From contig JAXGYK010000001.1 of the NCBI GenBank assembly GCA_040772305.1, forward strand, positions 1,688,784 through 1,752,783: a stretch of DNA of 64,000 nt, read 5' to 3'. The DNA comes from Mesolinea sp040772305. Its GTDB lineage: Bacteria > Chloroflexota > Anaerolineae > Anaerolineales > Anaerolineaceae. The notes beneath the pieces are model-generated. The model was not told the DNA's origin. It saw only the letters and a program-made list of their open reading frames with translations, and made no database searches. A program made the position numbers and the translations under genes. Position 1 is the stretch's first letter. Every line of letters begins with the position of its first letter. Shown here in pieces: positions 23,377 to 30,584 of this stretch.

Positions 23377-24229
23377 GGTGATGAGCCAGCACATGGTATC
23401 CACTCCAATCGCCGAGTTGCACAGAGATCAAGTCCAGGAAGATAGGAGGGGCGAACCTGATTTTAGCATGGAGATCAGGATTATTCTTCAGGAGGAATTG
23501 CCATGGGGAGGCTCGGCTAAGCGCTGAATGCTTCCTGACCACATTGTAGTAATAGAGATAATTCATGGCCTCAAAGAAGAAAGCCTTGGGCGAAGGGATG
23601 GATAAGAGACGAGGGATGTAAAACTCCTCATCATCCGTGCGGTGAGATCGTTCGACATGCGCATTCTCCTGAGGGGAGCCCTTATGGTTCTGGATGAATG
23701 AACAGCCAAAAGACGCGAGCAGCTTTCTTAGTTCGCTGACCTTGAGCCAGGAGCGTCCCCCGAATTCCTCACCATGATCTACGGTGAAGACAATCGGGAC
23801 AGAGACATTATGCGATCTGAGCCAGGAGAGAACCCAGAGGAAGAACATCAGCCCATTGTTCCAGTTGCGCTCATAGGAATAGGCAATCAGCTTGAAACGG
23901 GAGTTCACATCGATAGCAGACCACTGATAAAGGGGCAGATTGCGGGCATAGTGGTGTTGAATTTGCTCCATGGAAAGCGCTTTTTGGTCGACTATGTACT
24001 TGAGGTCAATCTGGACAATCTCAAAAGCTTTGGCCTGATACCAATCCACGAAAGGTCGTTCACCTTTCTTCTGAGATTTATGAACTGCTAATTTGGCCAG
24101 GTTCCGTCTGAGGATATTGCGGATGGTGTGCTGGGAAAGCACTATCCCATCCGCTTCTTCCAGTTCCTCCTTTAATCGCAGAGGGCCATAGCGGGTCTGC
24201 CTGCGCAGAGCCAGAACCCGTTCCTCCAA
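23366..24229 (-). CDS. Transposase catalytic subunit of insertion sequence 1 (orfB)
   Basis: The 287-residue frame holds a helix-turn-helix linker and an rve/DDE integrase core: Asp in Gln-Ile-Asp-Leu-Lys-Tyr, Asp in Thr-Val-Asp-His-Gly-Glu-Glu-Phe, and Glu in His-Val-Glu-Arg-Ser-His-Arg. It overlaps the HTH frame and continues it by a -1 shift near the GGGG run at about 24230-24240, so a fused product made by frameshifting is likely. The in-frame stop lies 13 bases outside the element's left end, in the flanking tandem repeat, so the last residues depend on the insertion site. Confidence 0.82.
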   Translation of the reverse strand: MEERVLALRRQTRYGPLRLKEELEEADGIVLSQHTIRNILRRNLAKLAVHKSQKKGERPFVDWYQAKAFEIVQIDLKYIVDQKALSMEQIQHHYARNLPLYQWSAIDVNSRFKLIAYSYERNWNNGLMFFLWVLSWLRSHNVSVPIVFTVDHGEEFGGRSWLKVSELRKLLASFGCSFIQNHKGSPQENAHVERSHRTDDEEFYIPRLLSIPSPKAFFFEAMNYLYYYNVVRKHSALSRASPWQFLLKNNPDLHAKIRFAPPIFLDLISVQLGDWSGYHVLAHHLVM

Positions 24230-24573
24230 CTCAGCCCCGTTTTGTTGGCAACTCGCTTTGGCGCCTTGCTCTGATCCTTCAGGCTTCCTGCGGCTTTTTT
24301 ACTTAGCGCTTTGTACACCGTCGCCCTGGTAACGTTCAGGATACGGGCTGTTCGGGATACATTCCCGGATTGGGCTTTGTGAACCTGCAGGATCGCTCGC
24401 CGTGCTGCTTCCGGACTGATCTGCCTCAGTTCTCGGTAGTCTAAGTGGGTGATATCTTTGATCAATATATACCTCGATGTCTCTATATCCTATCCCCCAT
24501 AATTCCAGACATCGATCTCTGTACCCCAGGTAATTCCAGTTCATAAACTGTATACTATGTGCTGACCCCCTCA
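23379..24573 (-). mobile_element. Insertion sequence 1 (two-frame integrase-type transposase)
   Basis: The 1195-bp element has imperfect terminal inverted repeats starting TGATGAGCC-AGCACATGGTAT on the left and TGAGGGGGTCAGCACATAGTAT on the right (read inward), TG...CA ends, and a 5-bp target duplication CAAGG (23374-23378 and 24574-24578). It encodes an HTH protein and an rve-type catalytic protein in the -1 frame. The arrangement recalls the IS3/IS481 group. Confidence 0.82.
24172..24465 (-). CDS. HTH subunit of insertion sequence 1 (orfA)
   Basis: The 97-codon frame encodes a resolvase/Hin-type HTH: Ser-Arg-Thr-Ala-Arg-Ile-Leu-Asn-Val-Thr-Arg-Ala-Thr-Val-Tyr-Lys. Similarity to transposase N-termini ends near the overlap with the catalytic frame, after which the remaining codons look meaningless. 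It binds the element's ends, alone or as part of a fusion protein. Confidence 0.72.
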   Translation of the reverse strand: MIKDITHLDYRELRQISPEAARRAILQVHKAQSGNVSRTARILNVTRATVYKALSKKAAGSLKDQSKAPKRVANKTGLSWRNGFWLCAGRPAMALCD

Positions 24574-24590
24574 CAAGGTTTACATTACAA
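24566..24590. repeat. 25-bp duplication, left of insertion sequence 2
   Basis: This 25-bp sequence is repeated exactly at 25656-25680, abutting the other end of insertion sequence 2. Its first 8 bases (CCCCCTCA) are the right end of insertion sequence 1, so sequence 2 arrived after sequence 1. Confidence 0.9.
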
Positions 24591-25655
24591 TGTAGGATTA
24601 CAGTACATATTGGACAGTGAGTGAGAAAGAATAGCAGGGAATGGAAGTATCCGTTATTGTTATTGCGCTGAAACAAAACAATGAGGAGAAACCATAACCT
24701 GCTATGGATAAGATAACACAAGATATGAAATACCGACATTCAGTGGTCAAATATGCGCTCAATCAGGGGGTGAGCAAAGCCAGCAGAAAATATAACAAAA
24801 GCCGCAGCTATATCTATTTTTGGCTCAAGCGCTATGATGGAGATATTCGTTCCCTGGCCTGTCGATCGAGAAGGCCAGAGCATCATCCCCGTCAACACAG
24901 CCAGGATGAGATCGCCTTGATCCGACGCTATCAGGAACGGAATAAAGACCTGGGATTATATGAGCTTTGGTTCAAACTAAGAAAGCAAGGCTATCGCCGC
25001 CATTATGTCAGTCTGTACCGAGTGATGCAGCGGGAAGGATTGGTCAGGCAAAAGAAGCACACAAAGAAAAGATACCAGGCACAAGCCTATGAACAGATGC
25101 AATATCCCGGACAGAGGATCCAAGTCGACGTAAAAGTAGTCCCCAAAGCGTGTATCGTCGATAAAAAGTGGAAACAATATTATCAATACACCGCAATTGA
25201 TGAATATAGTCGTTTGAGATATCTGGAAGGCTTTCAGACAGCAGACACATTCTCTTCAGCAATCTTTATTGAGCACGCCATTGCCTGGTTCAAGGGCAGA
25301 GGAATTGAGCTTGAATGTGTGCAAACGGATAATGGAGTTGAGTTCACTAAACGCTTTCTAAGGACCAAAAACGCGCATGATCTTAGCTTGTTTGAGATTG
25401 TGTTACGTGACAAAGGGATAAGACATAAGTTCATCAGACCCTATACTCCCAGACATAATGGGAAGGTAGAACGAAGCCATAAGGAGGATCAAAAACGTTT
25501 CTATAACAAGTCAAAGTTCTATTCATTTGAGGATTTCAAAAGACAACTGAGAAGACACAATCAGCGTTCTAACCATATACCGATGCGTCCATTGAAGTTC
25601 TTATCACCTGTTCAATTTTTATCTCAGACTGTCCAATATGTTTGACAATCCTACA
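24591..25655 (+). mobile_element. Insertion sequence 2 (IS481-like, 25-bp target duplication)
   Basis: The 1065-bp element starts TGTAGGATT and ends with the complementary CCTACA. Its 28-bp imperfect inverted repeats match at 23 positions, including an inner ACATATTGGACAGT. It carries one intact transposase gene. The exact 25-bp flanking duplication is longer than I would expect for this family. The element sits 5 bases before the -35 of the tRNA-Pro promoter. Confidence 0.88.
24704..25645 (+). CDS. IS481-like transposase of insertion sequence 2
   Basis: The 313-residue protein has an N-terminal HTH (Gly-Val-Ser-Lys-Ala-Ser-Arg-Lys-Tyr and Ser-Arg-Ser-Tyr-Ile-Tyr), an HTH_21-like linker and an rve catalytic core with Asp in Gln-Val-Asp-Val-Lys, Asp in Thr-Asp-Asn-Gly-Val-Glu-Phe and Glu in Gly-Lys-Val-Glu-Arg-Ser-His. 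The frame is intact and stops 10 bases inside the right end, so the element may be active. Confidence 0.9.
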   Translation: MDKITQDMKYRHSVVKYALNQGVSKASRKYNKSRSYIYFWLKRYDGDIRSLACRSRRPEHHPRQHSQDEIALIRRYQERNKDLGLYELWFKLRKQGYRRHYVSLYRVMQREGLVRQKKHTKKRYQAQAYEQMQYPGQRIQVDVKVVPKACIVDKKWKQYYQYTAIDEYSRLRYLEGFQTADTFSSAIFIEHAIAWFKGRGIELECVQTDNGVEFTKRFLRTKNAHDLSLFEIVLRDKGIRHKFIRPYTPRHNGKVERSHKEDQKRFYNKSKFYSFEDFKRQLRRHNQRSNHIPMRPLKFLSPVQFLSQTVQYV

Positions 25656-25680
25656 CCCCCTCACAAGGTTTACATTACAA
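25656..25680. repeat. 25-bp duplication, right of insertion sequence 2
   Basis: Exact copy of 24566-24590. It is followed immediately by the tRNA-Pro promoter. Confidence 0.9.
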
Positions 25681-25684
25681 TTAC

Positions 25685-25713
25685 TTGCGAAAAATCCATG
25701 GAGTGTGTATAAT
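25685..25713 (+). promoter_or_regulatory. Promoter of tRNA-Pro
   Basis: TTGCGA (25685-25690) and TATAAT (25708-25713) are separated by exactly 17 bp, and transcription would start near 25720, ten bases before the tRNA. Confidence 0.85.
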
Positions 25714-25729
25714 CCGGCTCTAATGTAAT

Positions 25730-25804
25730 CGGGGCGTGGCGCAGTCCGGCTAGCGTGCTTGCATGGGGTGCAAGAGGTCGAAGGTTCAAATCCTTTCGCC
25801 CCGA
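25730..25804 (+). tRNA. tRNA-Pro (GGG)
   Basis: The cloverleaf is complete: acceptor CGGGGCG paired with CGCCCCG, discriminator A, D-arm GCGCAGTCCGGCTAGCGTGC, anticodon arm CTTGC-ATGGGGT-GCAAG with anticodon GGG, and T-arm AAGG-TTCAAAT-CCTT. CCA is not encoded. It reads codon CCC. It is the only intact tRNA in the window and, unlike the two fragments nearby, is undamaged despite lying beside insertion sequences. Confidence 0.95.
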
Positions 25805-25809
25805 CTGAT

Positions 25810-25852
25810 AGACCACTTACTTGTTTATTTATTTTAGGTAAGTGGTCTTTTG
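25810..25852 (+). terminator. Terminator of tRNA-Pro
   Basis: AGACCACTTAC (25810-25820) pairs perfectly over 11 bp with GTAAGTGGTCT (25838-25848), followed by a T-rich tail. Confidence 0.9.
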
Positions 25853-26010
25853 TTGCCAATTTCCAGCCAATTATAAAACCTAAAACCACTTTAGGACATT
25901 ATCTCAATATGAACCATTGCTACATTGGTATATTATCTTGTGTGTCTTTTGATTTTTGTCTGTGCCAAGTCTATGCTATATATATCTACTGTAATAATTT
26001 ATTTCATACA

Positions 26011-26514
26011 TTAGTCTGACAATCTGTTTCTAATGTAATCTCCTACTTTGTCTTGTGGGATGTTAAGGATTTGCGCAACCTCGGAAGAAATCAGTTGTTC
26101 TGCGGTTTTCATAAAGTCCTTATCAAACATATGAACCGTTTTCCCTAACGAAAGCTGCTTCTTGCGATGATGGTGTAGGGTTCGTATCATACAAATGATG
26201 TCCTCACAATTACCAGAAGCAAGCAACTCTGTGTAATGTTCTTTCCTTTGTGTTTCGTCTTCAATCCAGTTGTTATTTTTACCAGCAACAGCGGTTAATA
26301 GTTCTGCAAGCTGTGCTGCAGATAGTATCTTTCGGATTTTAGAAACAGCTAAGGCATTGTTCTTAGGAACATAGTATTTTGTAGATGTGTCGTAGCACGG
26401 TTCTAAAATATAGTATTCCGATGTATGACGATTGATTTTTACATCACATATCGAGGTAATATTACACGCTCCGTGTGCTCCATATACCACAGTATCGCCT
26501 TGCTTGAAGTCCAT
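26011..26514 (-). CDS. CarD/CdnL-family transcriptional regulator
   Basis: The 167-residue protein begins with the CarD_TRCF fold signature (Gly-Asp-Thr-Val-Val-Tyr-Gly-Ala-His-Gly-Ala), the RNA polymerase beta-subunit interaction domain, and ends in a helical domain with the conserved Leu-Ser-Leu-Gly-Lys-Thr segment. Such proteins bind RNA polymerase and stabilise open promoter complexes. GGGAGATATTT precedes ATG 26514. Low GC and position between insertion sequences suggest it was acquired, probably from a Firmicutes-like donor. Confidence 0.88.
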   Translation of the reverse strand: MDFKQGDTVVYGAHGACNITSICDVKINRHTSEYYILEPCYDTSTKYYVPKNNALAVSKIRKILSAAQLAELLTAVAGKNNNWIEDETQRKEHYTELLASGNCEDIICMIRTLHHHRKKQLSLGKTVHMFDKDFMKTAEQLISSEVAQILNIPQDKVGDYIRNRLSD

Positions 26515-26593
26515 AAATATCTCCCTGGTCTATGAATATTTTTGATTTTATCTAAGGAAAGTCCCTTGATTTACATAAGCGAATTTTCTTGCT

Positions 26594-26870
26594 TTAGCTG
26601 AAATATTCGCTTACATCAGCCTTATCGTTGTACTGCTTTCTAACGGGGACAACGATAATGCCATCTTCTTGCACGAATTTGTCAACAATCTGGTAACAAG
26701 TACGAACGCGATCAAGCAAAGATTTGTAATGCCCGATTTAATCGTGGTTGATTTACAACGCACGCTCTTTGCTGTAACCCATTTCTTCCTTCTGTGCGAA
26801 AATTAAGGTCTGAAGAATACAAGCTGCTTTAACACGCTTTCCAGTAACACCTCCTTTGGTGCACTACATT
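26594..26870 (-). pseudogene. Degenerate remnant of an accessory gene
   Basis: This gene-less stretch between the CarD gene and insertion sequence 3 holds open-frame fragments on the minus strand in different phases: one ending Lys-Ala-Asp-Val-Ser-Glu-Tyr-Phe-Ser before TAA at 26594-26596, with a Gly-Ile-Ile-Val-Val-Pro-Val strand before it, and another upstream with Gly-Lys-Arg-Val-Lys-Ala-Ala-Cys-Ile-Leu. They look like parts of one or two decayed mobile-element proteins. I do not recognise the family. Confidence 0.4.
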
Positions 26871-26992
26871 ACGGCAGAATTAGTTGACCTATAATGCAGA
26901 GAGGTGTTCGAGCGAAACTAAACAGTTGAAACTCCGACTGCCATCGAAATCTCTGCTGAAATCACTCTCATGGCAACTTGGGTTGCATAAAA

Positions 26993-28077
26993 TGTACTAC
27001 TAGGTTTCTCTCCTAACATATAATAGAAGACGGAAAGGAGAGCAACGATGACAGCTGAAGAGAAAGTAGCACGGCATAAGTTAAGTGTTCTGGAGCTGGC
27101 GCAGACCCTGGGGAATGTCAGTGAGGCTTGCAGGATTAAGGATGTATCTAGGACCCAGTTTTACGAATACAAACGGCGTTTTCAAACACATGGATTGGAG
27201 GGATTGAAAGACCTGCCGCCAATTCATAAGACGCACCCATTCACTACTCCGCCAGAGGAAGTAGAACGATTGCTTGGTGTTAGCCTGGATCATCCAAGCT
27301 GGGGATGTGTGAAGTTGAGCAGTATGCTCAAGCTTGAGGGGATCACAATCAGTTCACCAACGATTCAAAACATACTGATCAAACATGGCATGGCGAGCCG
27401 TTATGAAAGGCTGTTGAAACTGGAAGAGAGAGCCGCCCAACAGGCCATTGAATTAACTCCGGAACAAGTAGCACAGATTGAAAAGGCCAACCCCTGCTTC
27501 AGAGAAAGGCATGTTGAGAGCAGCAAACCAGGTGAATTACTCTCACAAGACACATTTTATGTTGGAGTACTCAAAGGGGTGGGGAGAGTGTATCTACATG
27601 CTGTGGTAGATACATATGGCAGCTTTGCCTTTGGTTTCCTGCATACCTCAAAGCAACCAGAAGCAGCGGTGGCAGTTTTGCACAACAATGCATTGCCTTT
27701 CTATCAAGCCCTTGGGTTTGAGGTTACTGCTGTTATTACAGACAATGGCAGGGAGTTCTGCGGAAAGGAAACTCACCCTTACGAACTTTACCTGTCCCTA
27801 AACGACATTGAGCATCGTACAACACGGGTGAGGAGACCACAGACTAATGGGTTTGTGGAACGTTTCAACAGGACTGTCCTGGATGAATTTTTTAGGACAG
27901 CCTTCCGTACCAAGTTCTACGAATCAGTGGAGGCTTTACAGACAGATCTGGACCAATGGTTGATCCATTACAACACAGAACGTCCACACCAAGGGTATCG
28001 CAACATGGGTCGCCGCCCTATGGATACAGTACAATTGTTTGTAAAGAAATCCGCAAAGAAAGAAGCCTAGTAGTACA
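26993..28077 (+). mobile_element. Insertion sequence 3 (IS481 family)
   Basis: The 1085-bp element has ends TGTACTACTAGGTTTCT and, read inward from the right, TGTACTACTAGGCTTCT (one mismatch in 17), and a perfect 7-bp target duplication CATAAAA at 26986-26992 and 28078-28084. It carries one intact transposase. Clean ends and duplication indicate a recent insertion. Confidence 0.92.
27048..28070 (+). CDS. IS481-family transposase of insertion sequence 3
   Basis: The 340-residue protein has an N-terminal HTH (Val-Ser-Glu-Ala-Cys-Arg-Ile...Ser-Arg-Thr-Gln-Phe-Tyr), the Trp-Gly-Cys-Val-Lys-Leu segment of the HTH_21 linker and an rve DDE core: Asp in Ser-Gln-Asp-Thr-Phe, Asp in Thr-Asp-Asn-Gly-Arg-Glu-Phe, Glu in Val-Glu-Arg-Phe-Asn-Arg. 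The stop lies inside the right terminal repeat. GAAAGGAG precedes ATG. Confidence 0.93.
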   Translation: MTAEEKVARHKLSVLELAQTLGNVSEACRIKDVSRTQFYEYKRRFQTHGLEGLKDLPPIHKTHPFTTPPEEVERLLGVSLDHPSWGCVKLSSMLKLEGITISSPTIQNILIKHGMASRYERLLKLEERAAQQAIELTPEQVAQIEKANPCFRERHVESSKPGELLSQDTFYVGVLKGVGRVYLHAVVDTYGSFAFGFLHTSKQPEAAVAVLHNNALPFYQALGFEVTAVITDNGREFCGKETHPYELYLSLNDIEHRTTRVRRPQTNGFVERFNRTVLDEFFRTAFRTKFYESVEALQTDLDQWLIHYNTERPHQGYRNMGRRPMDTVQLFVKKSAKKEA

Positions 28078-28344
28078 CATAAAAATTGTAGCATTTTTTC
28101 AAATAAATTTCATGCACAAATTTAAAAATTGTTCTTTCAACATCGCATTAATTTTTTTATTTTCTTCAAATTCATCATGCTTTTTCCATTAATTAAGACA
28201 GCTTTTTGAACTTCATATTCTGCGGAAACCCTGAAACCCTATCCTTTAATCCCCTTTTCCCCTCTAGCATTATTATGACATCTTTCCCCTAATGCAGGGT
28301 CTATGCTAATCTTGGTTTAGCATTTCGTGTGCTACTGATTGTGC

Positions 28345-29142
28345 TCATAGCCCTTGTATAAATGACTCTATCTCAAAATTAACTTGTTCCGGATTGTCGC
28401 CGTTTGAATAATGAGCTGCATGTTTTATGATACGCAGCGGGTATCCTGTATTTTTAGACCACTCTTTACAATATTTCCTTACCTTTCCTGTTTTATCGCT
28501 ATCACCAAGCAATATGAGGACAGGAAAGGAAAATGCAATATCTTTATTTTCTGCGGCAAATGTCCCATATGCAATTTCCATTTGTTCGATTATTTGTGCT
28601 TTTGTCAGTGGCTTTAGCATGTCCATCATTTTATTGTAGGAGTATTTCGTTTTAGAAACAGATTTTGCCATGCTTTTTCTCAGTACAGCATCAGGGAAGC
28701 ATTTTGCTATTGGCGCAACCTGCTTTAGCCACCACAGGTCAGATTTCGTATAATATTTCAATCCGAACGGCGTTGTGTCCAGTGCCACAAAGCCTTCCAC
28801 CATTTCTGGGAACATATCTGCGAAGATCTGGCTTGGGTAGCCTCCCATTGACATTCCAACCAAAACAGCTTTTGTGATATTTTCTGCCTCCAAAATACTG
28901 TACAGTTCTTTCGCGGTCTGTTCATATGAGAAATTATGATATGGTCTTGAAAGACCATGCAAAGGAACATCCCATGTAATAATGTGATAATCTGAAGAAA
29001 AGTGTTCGATTTGCTTTTCAAACATAGAGTGATTTGCTGTTAGGCCGTGCGTAAAAACAATACATTTAGCAGATGTATGCTTATTGCGTCCTATCCAATA
29101 ATGGGTAATTCCATTTTTGGATTCGATATGTTTATGCTCCAC
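28345..29142 (-). CDS. Alpha/beta-fold hydrolase
   Basis: The 265-residue protein has the canonical order: oxyanion Thr-His-Gly-Leu, Asp-Val-Pro-Leu-His-Gly-Leu-Ser-Arg cap entry, nucleophile elbow Gly-Met-Ser-Met-Gly-Gly, a Leu-Gly-Asp-Ser-Asp acidic loop and a C-terminal His in Lys-His-Ala-Ala-His. The substrate is unknown. The start is GTG 29140-29142 with AAAGGAG 7 bases upstream. AT-rich and outside any core operon, it probably belongs to the accessory region. Confidence 0.85.
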   Translation of the reverse strand: MEHKHIESKNGITHYWIGRNKHTSAKCIVFTHGLTANHSMFEKQIEHFSSDYHIITWDVPLHGLSRPYHNFSYEQTAKELYSILEAENITKAVLVGMSMGGYPSQIFADMFPEMVEGFVALDTTPFGLKYYTKSDLWWLKQVAPIAKCFPDAVLRKSMAKSVSKTKYSYNKMMDMLKPLTKAQIIEQMEIAYGTFAAENKDIAFSFPVLILLGDSDKTGKVRKYCKEWSKNTGYPLRIIKHAAHYSNGDNPEQVNFEIESFIQGL

Positions 29143-29374
29143 GCAGATCTCCTTTCGATGCGCAGAAAATAAAGATATTCTCTATTATAAATTTAACTGA
29201 AGTGTATACCGAAGCTCTTCCGGGATATTGTCATTAAAAGAATGAATCTATTTGCTCAATGCAATATGGGGTTATTGTGCTCGACCACAGATAATTATCA
29301 ATCAAAGTTCTGTAACCCTATTCGGTACGACCTTTTTTCCCTGCAGCATTAAGCAAGGTTTATGCTTTGAGCTG

Positions 29375-29407
29375 AAATAAAAAATCCCCCAAATCTCTCT
29401 GGGGGAT
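29375..29407 (-). terminator. Terminator of recA
   Basis: ATCCCCC (29384-29390) pairs with GGGGGAT (29401-29407) around a 10-base loop; on the minus strand the stem is followed by a T-rich run. It lies just after the recA stop. Confidence 0.88.
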
Positions 29408-29427
29408 CCATGGGTAATCGGACAGCT

Positions 29428-30522
29428 TTAATAATTATCGTTTTCGTCTCCTTCACTTTCAACATCAAAGCTGCCATCCAGGTTCTCCATCACTCCCAAG
29501 CTGCGCACAGCCGTTTCGATTTCTTTCATAAGATCAGGATTCTGGTTTAAGAAGGTTTTAGAAGCTTCACGGCCCTGACCAATGCGTTGTTCTTTATAGG
29601 AGTAGAACGAGCCGCGTTTTTCAATAACTTCCAGACTGGTTGCCAGGTCCAGAATGTCGCCGGCTTTCGAGATACCTTCGTTGTACATAATATCAAACTC
29701 AGCAGAGCGGAAGGGCGCAGAGACCTTATTCTTGACTACGCGTACGCGCACGCGGTTGCCAACGATTTCGGCGCCGGATTTGATAGATTGGACTCGGCGC
29801 ACATCCAGACGAATAGAGGCATAGAACTTTAAGGCCATTCCGCCGGTAGTTGTTTCGGGGTTTCCAAACATTACGCCAATCTTCTGGCGCAATTGGTTGG
29901 TGAAAATGACCGCGGTCTTGGTTTGACTGATAGCTCCGCTTAACTTCCTTAAGGCCTGGGACATCAGACGTGCCTGCACACCCATGCTGGGATCTCCCAT
30001 GTCGCCTTCAATTTCTGCCCGTGGAACAAGAGCTGCGACGGAGTCGATAACGACCACATCGATCGCGCCGGAACGGACGAGCGTTTCGGCGATTTCAAGT
30101 GCTTGTTCACCGGTATCGGGTTGAGAAATGAGCAGTTCATCAATGTTCACCCCACAGCGTTGCGCATATACAGGATCCAGCGCGTGTTCCATATCAATAT
30201 AGGCAGCTGTGCCACCCATTGCCTGGCATTCTGCAACGATATGCTGACATATTGTGGTTTTACCGGATGACTCGGGGCCAAATATCTCCGTGATGCGGGC
30301 TTTGGGTATTCCTCCGACACCCAAGGCAAGGTCCAGAGAAAGAGAACCGGTTGGAATGGCCTCTACCTGCATCTGGTGCGCTTCGCCCAAGCGCATGATG
30401 CTACCTTCGCCATAGCGTTTCACGATATCGGTAAGCGCCTTATCCAATACGGCTTTTTTTGCATCCTGCAGGTTTGCATCGCTGCTGCGGTTGGTGCTGG
30501 GACTGGATTTTTTAGAGCTCAT
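29428..30522 (-). CDS. recA: Recombinase RecA
   Basis: The 364-residue recombinase has Walker A Gly-Pro-Glu-Ser-Ser-Gly-Lys-Thr at 82-89, the Met-Glu-His-Ala-Leu-Asp strand, Val-Val-Ile-Asp-Ser-Val-Ala-Ala-Leu Walker B, DNA-binding loop L2 with Lys-Ile-Gly-Val-Met-Phe-Gly-Asn-Pro-Glu-Thr-Thr-Thr-Gly-Gly, and an acidic C terminus. It catalyses strand exchange and LexA cleavage in the SOS response. CGGAG precedes ATG 30522. A promoter with an SOS-like box lies just upstream. It would activate the polymerase gene at 22.4 kb through LexA cleavage. Confidence 0.98.
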   Translation of the reverse strand: MSSKKSSPSTNRSSDANLQDAKKAVLDKALTDIVKRYGEGSIMRLGEAHQMQVEAIPTGSLSLDLALGVGGIPKARITEIFGPESSGKTTICQHIVAECQAMGGTAAYIDMEHALDPVYAQRCGVNIDELLISQPDTGEQALEIAETLVRSGAIDVVVIDSVAALVPRAEIEGDMGDPSMGVQARLMSQALRKLSGAISQTKTAVIFTNQLRQKIGVMFGNPETTTGGMALKFYASIRLDVRRVQSIKSGAEIVGNRVRVRVVKNKVSAPFRSAEFDIMYNEGISKAGDILDLATSLEVIEKRGSFYSYKEQRIGQGREASKTFLNQNPDLMKEIETAVRSLGVMENLDGSFDVESEGDENDNY

Positions 30523-30556
30523 AGATTTCTCCGAGGATCAGATAAATTCATTTGTA

Positions 30557-30584
30557 AATATAGCACAAACGTTCTTTACGTCAA
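30557..30584 (-). promoter_or_regulatory. recA promoter with SOS-like box
   Basis: On the minus strand TTGACG (30579-30584), 16 bp, TATATT (30557-30562). The spacer contains GAAC-GTTT-GTGC (30563-30574), one base away from the GAAC-N4-GTTC LexA box. The -35 overlaps the last codons of the DUF1015 gene. Confidence 0.72.

Noticed and set aside
24299..24739. 146-codon minus-strand frame across insertion sequence junctions
   Set aside because: It spans the ends of two different elements and their duplication, so it cannot be an ancestral gene.
25759..26019. 86-codon frame starting inside tRNA-Pro
   Set aside because: It overlaps the tRNA and its terminator, and the product is low in protein-like character.
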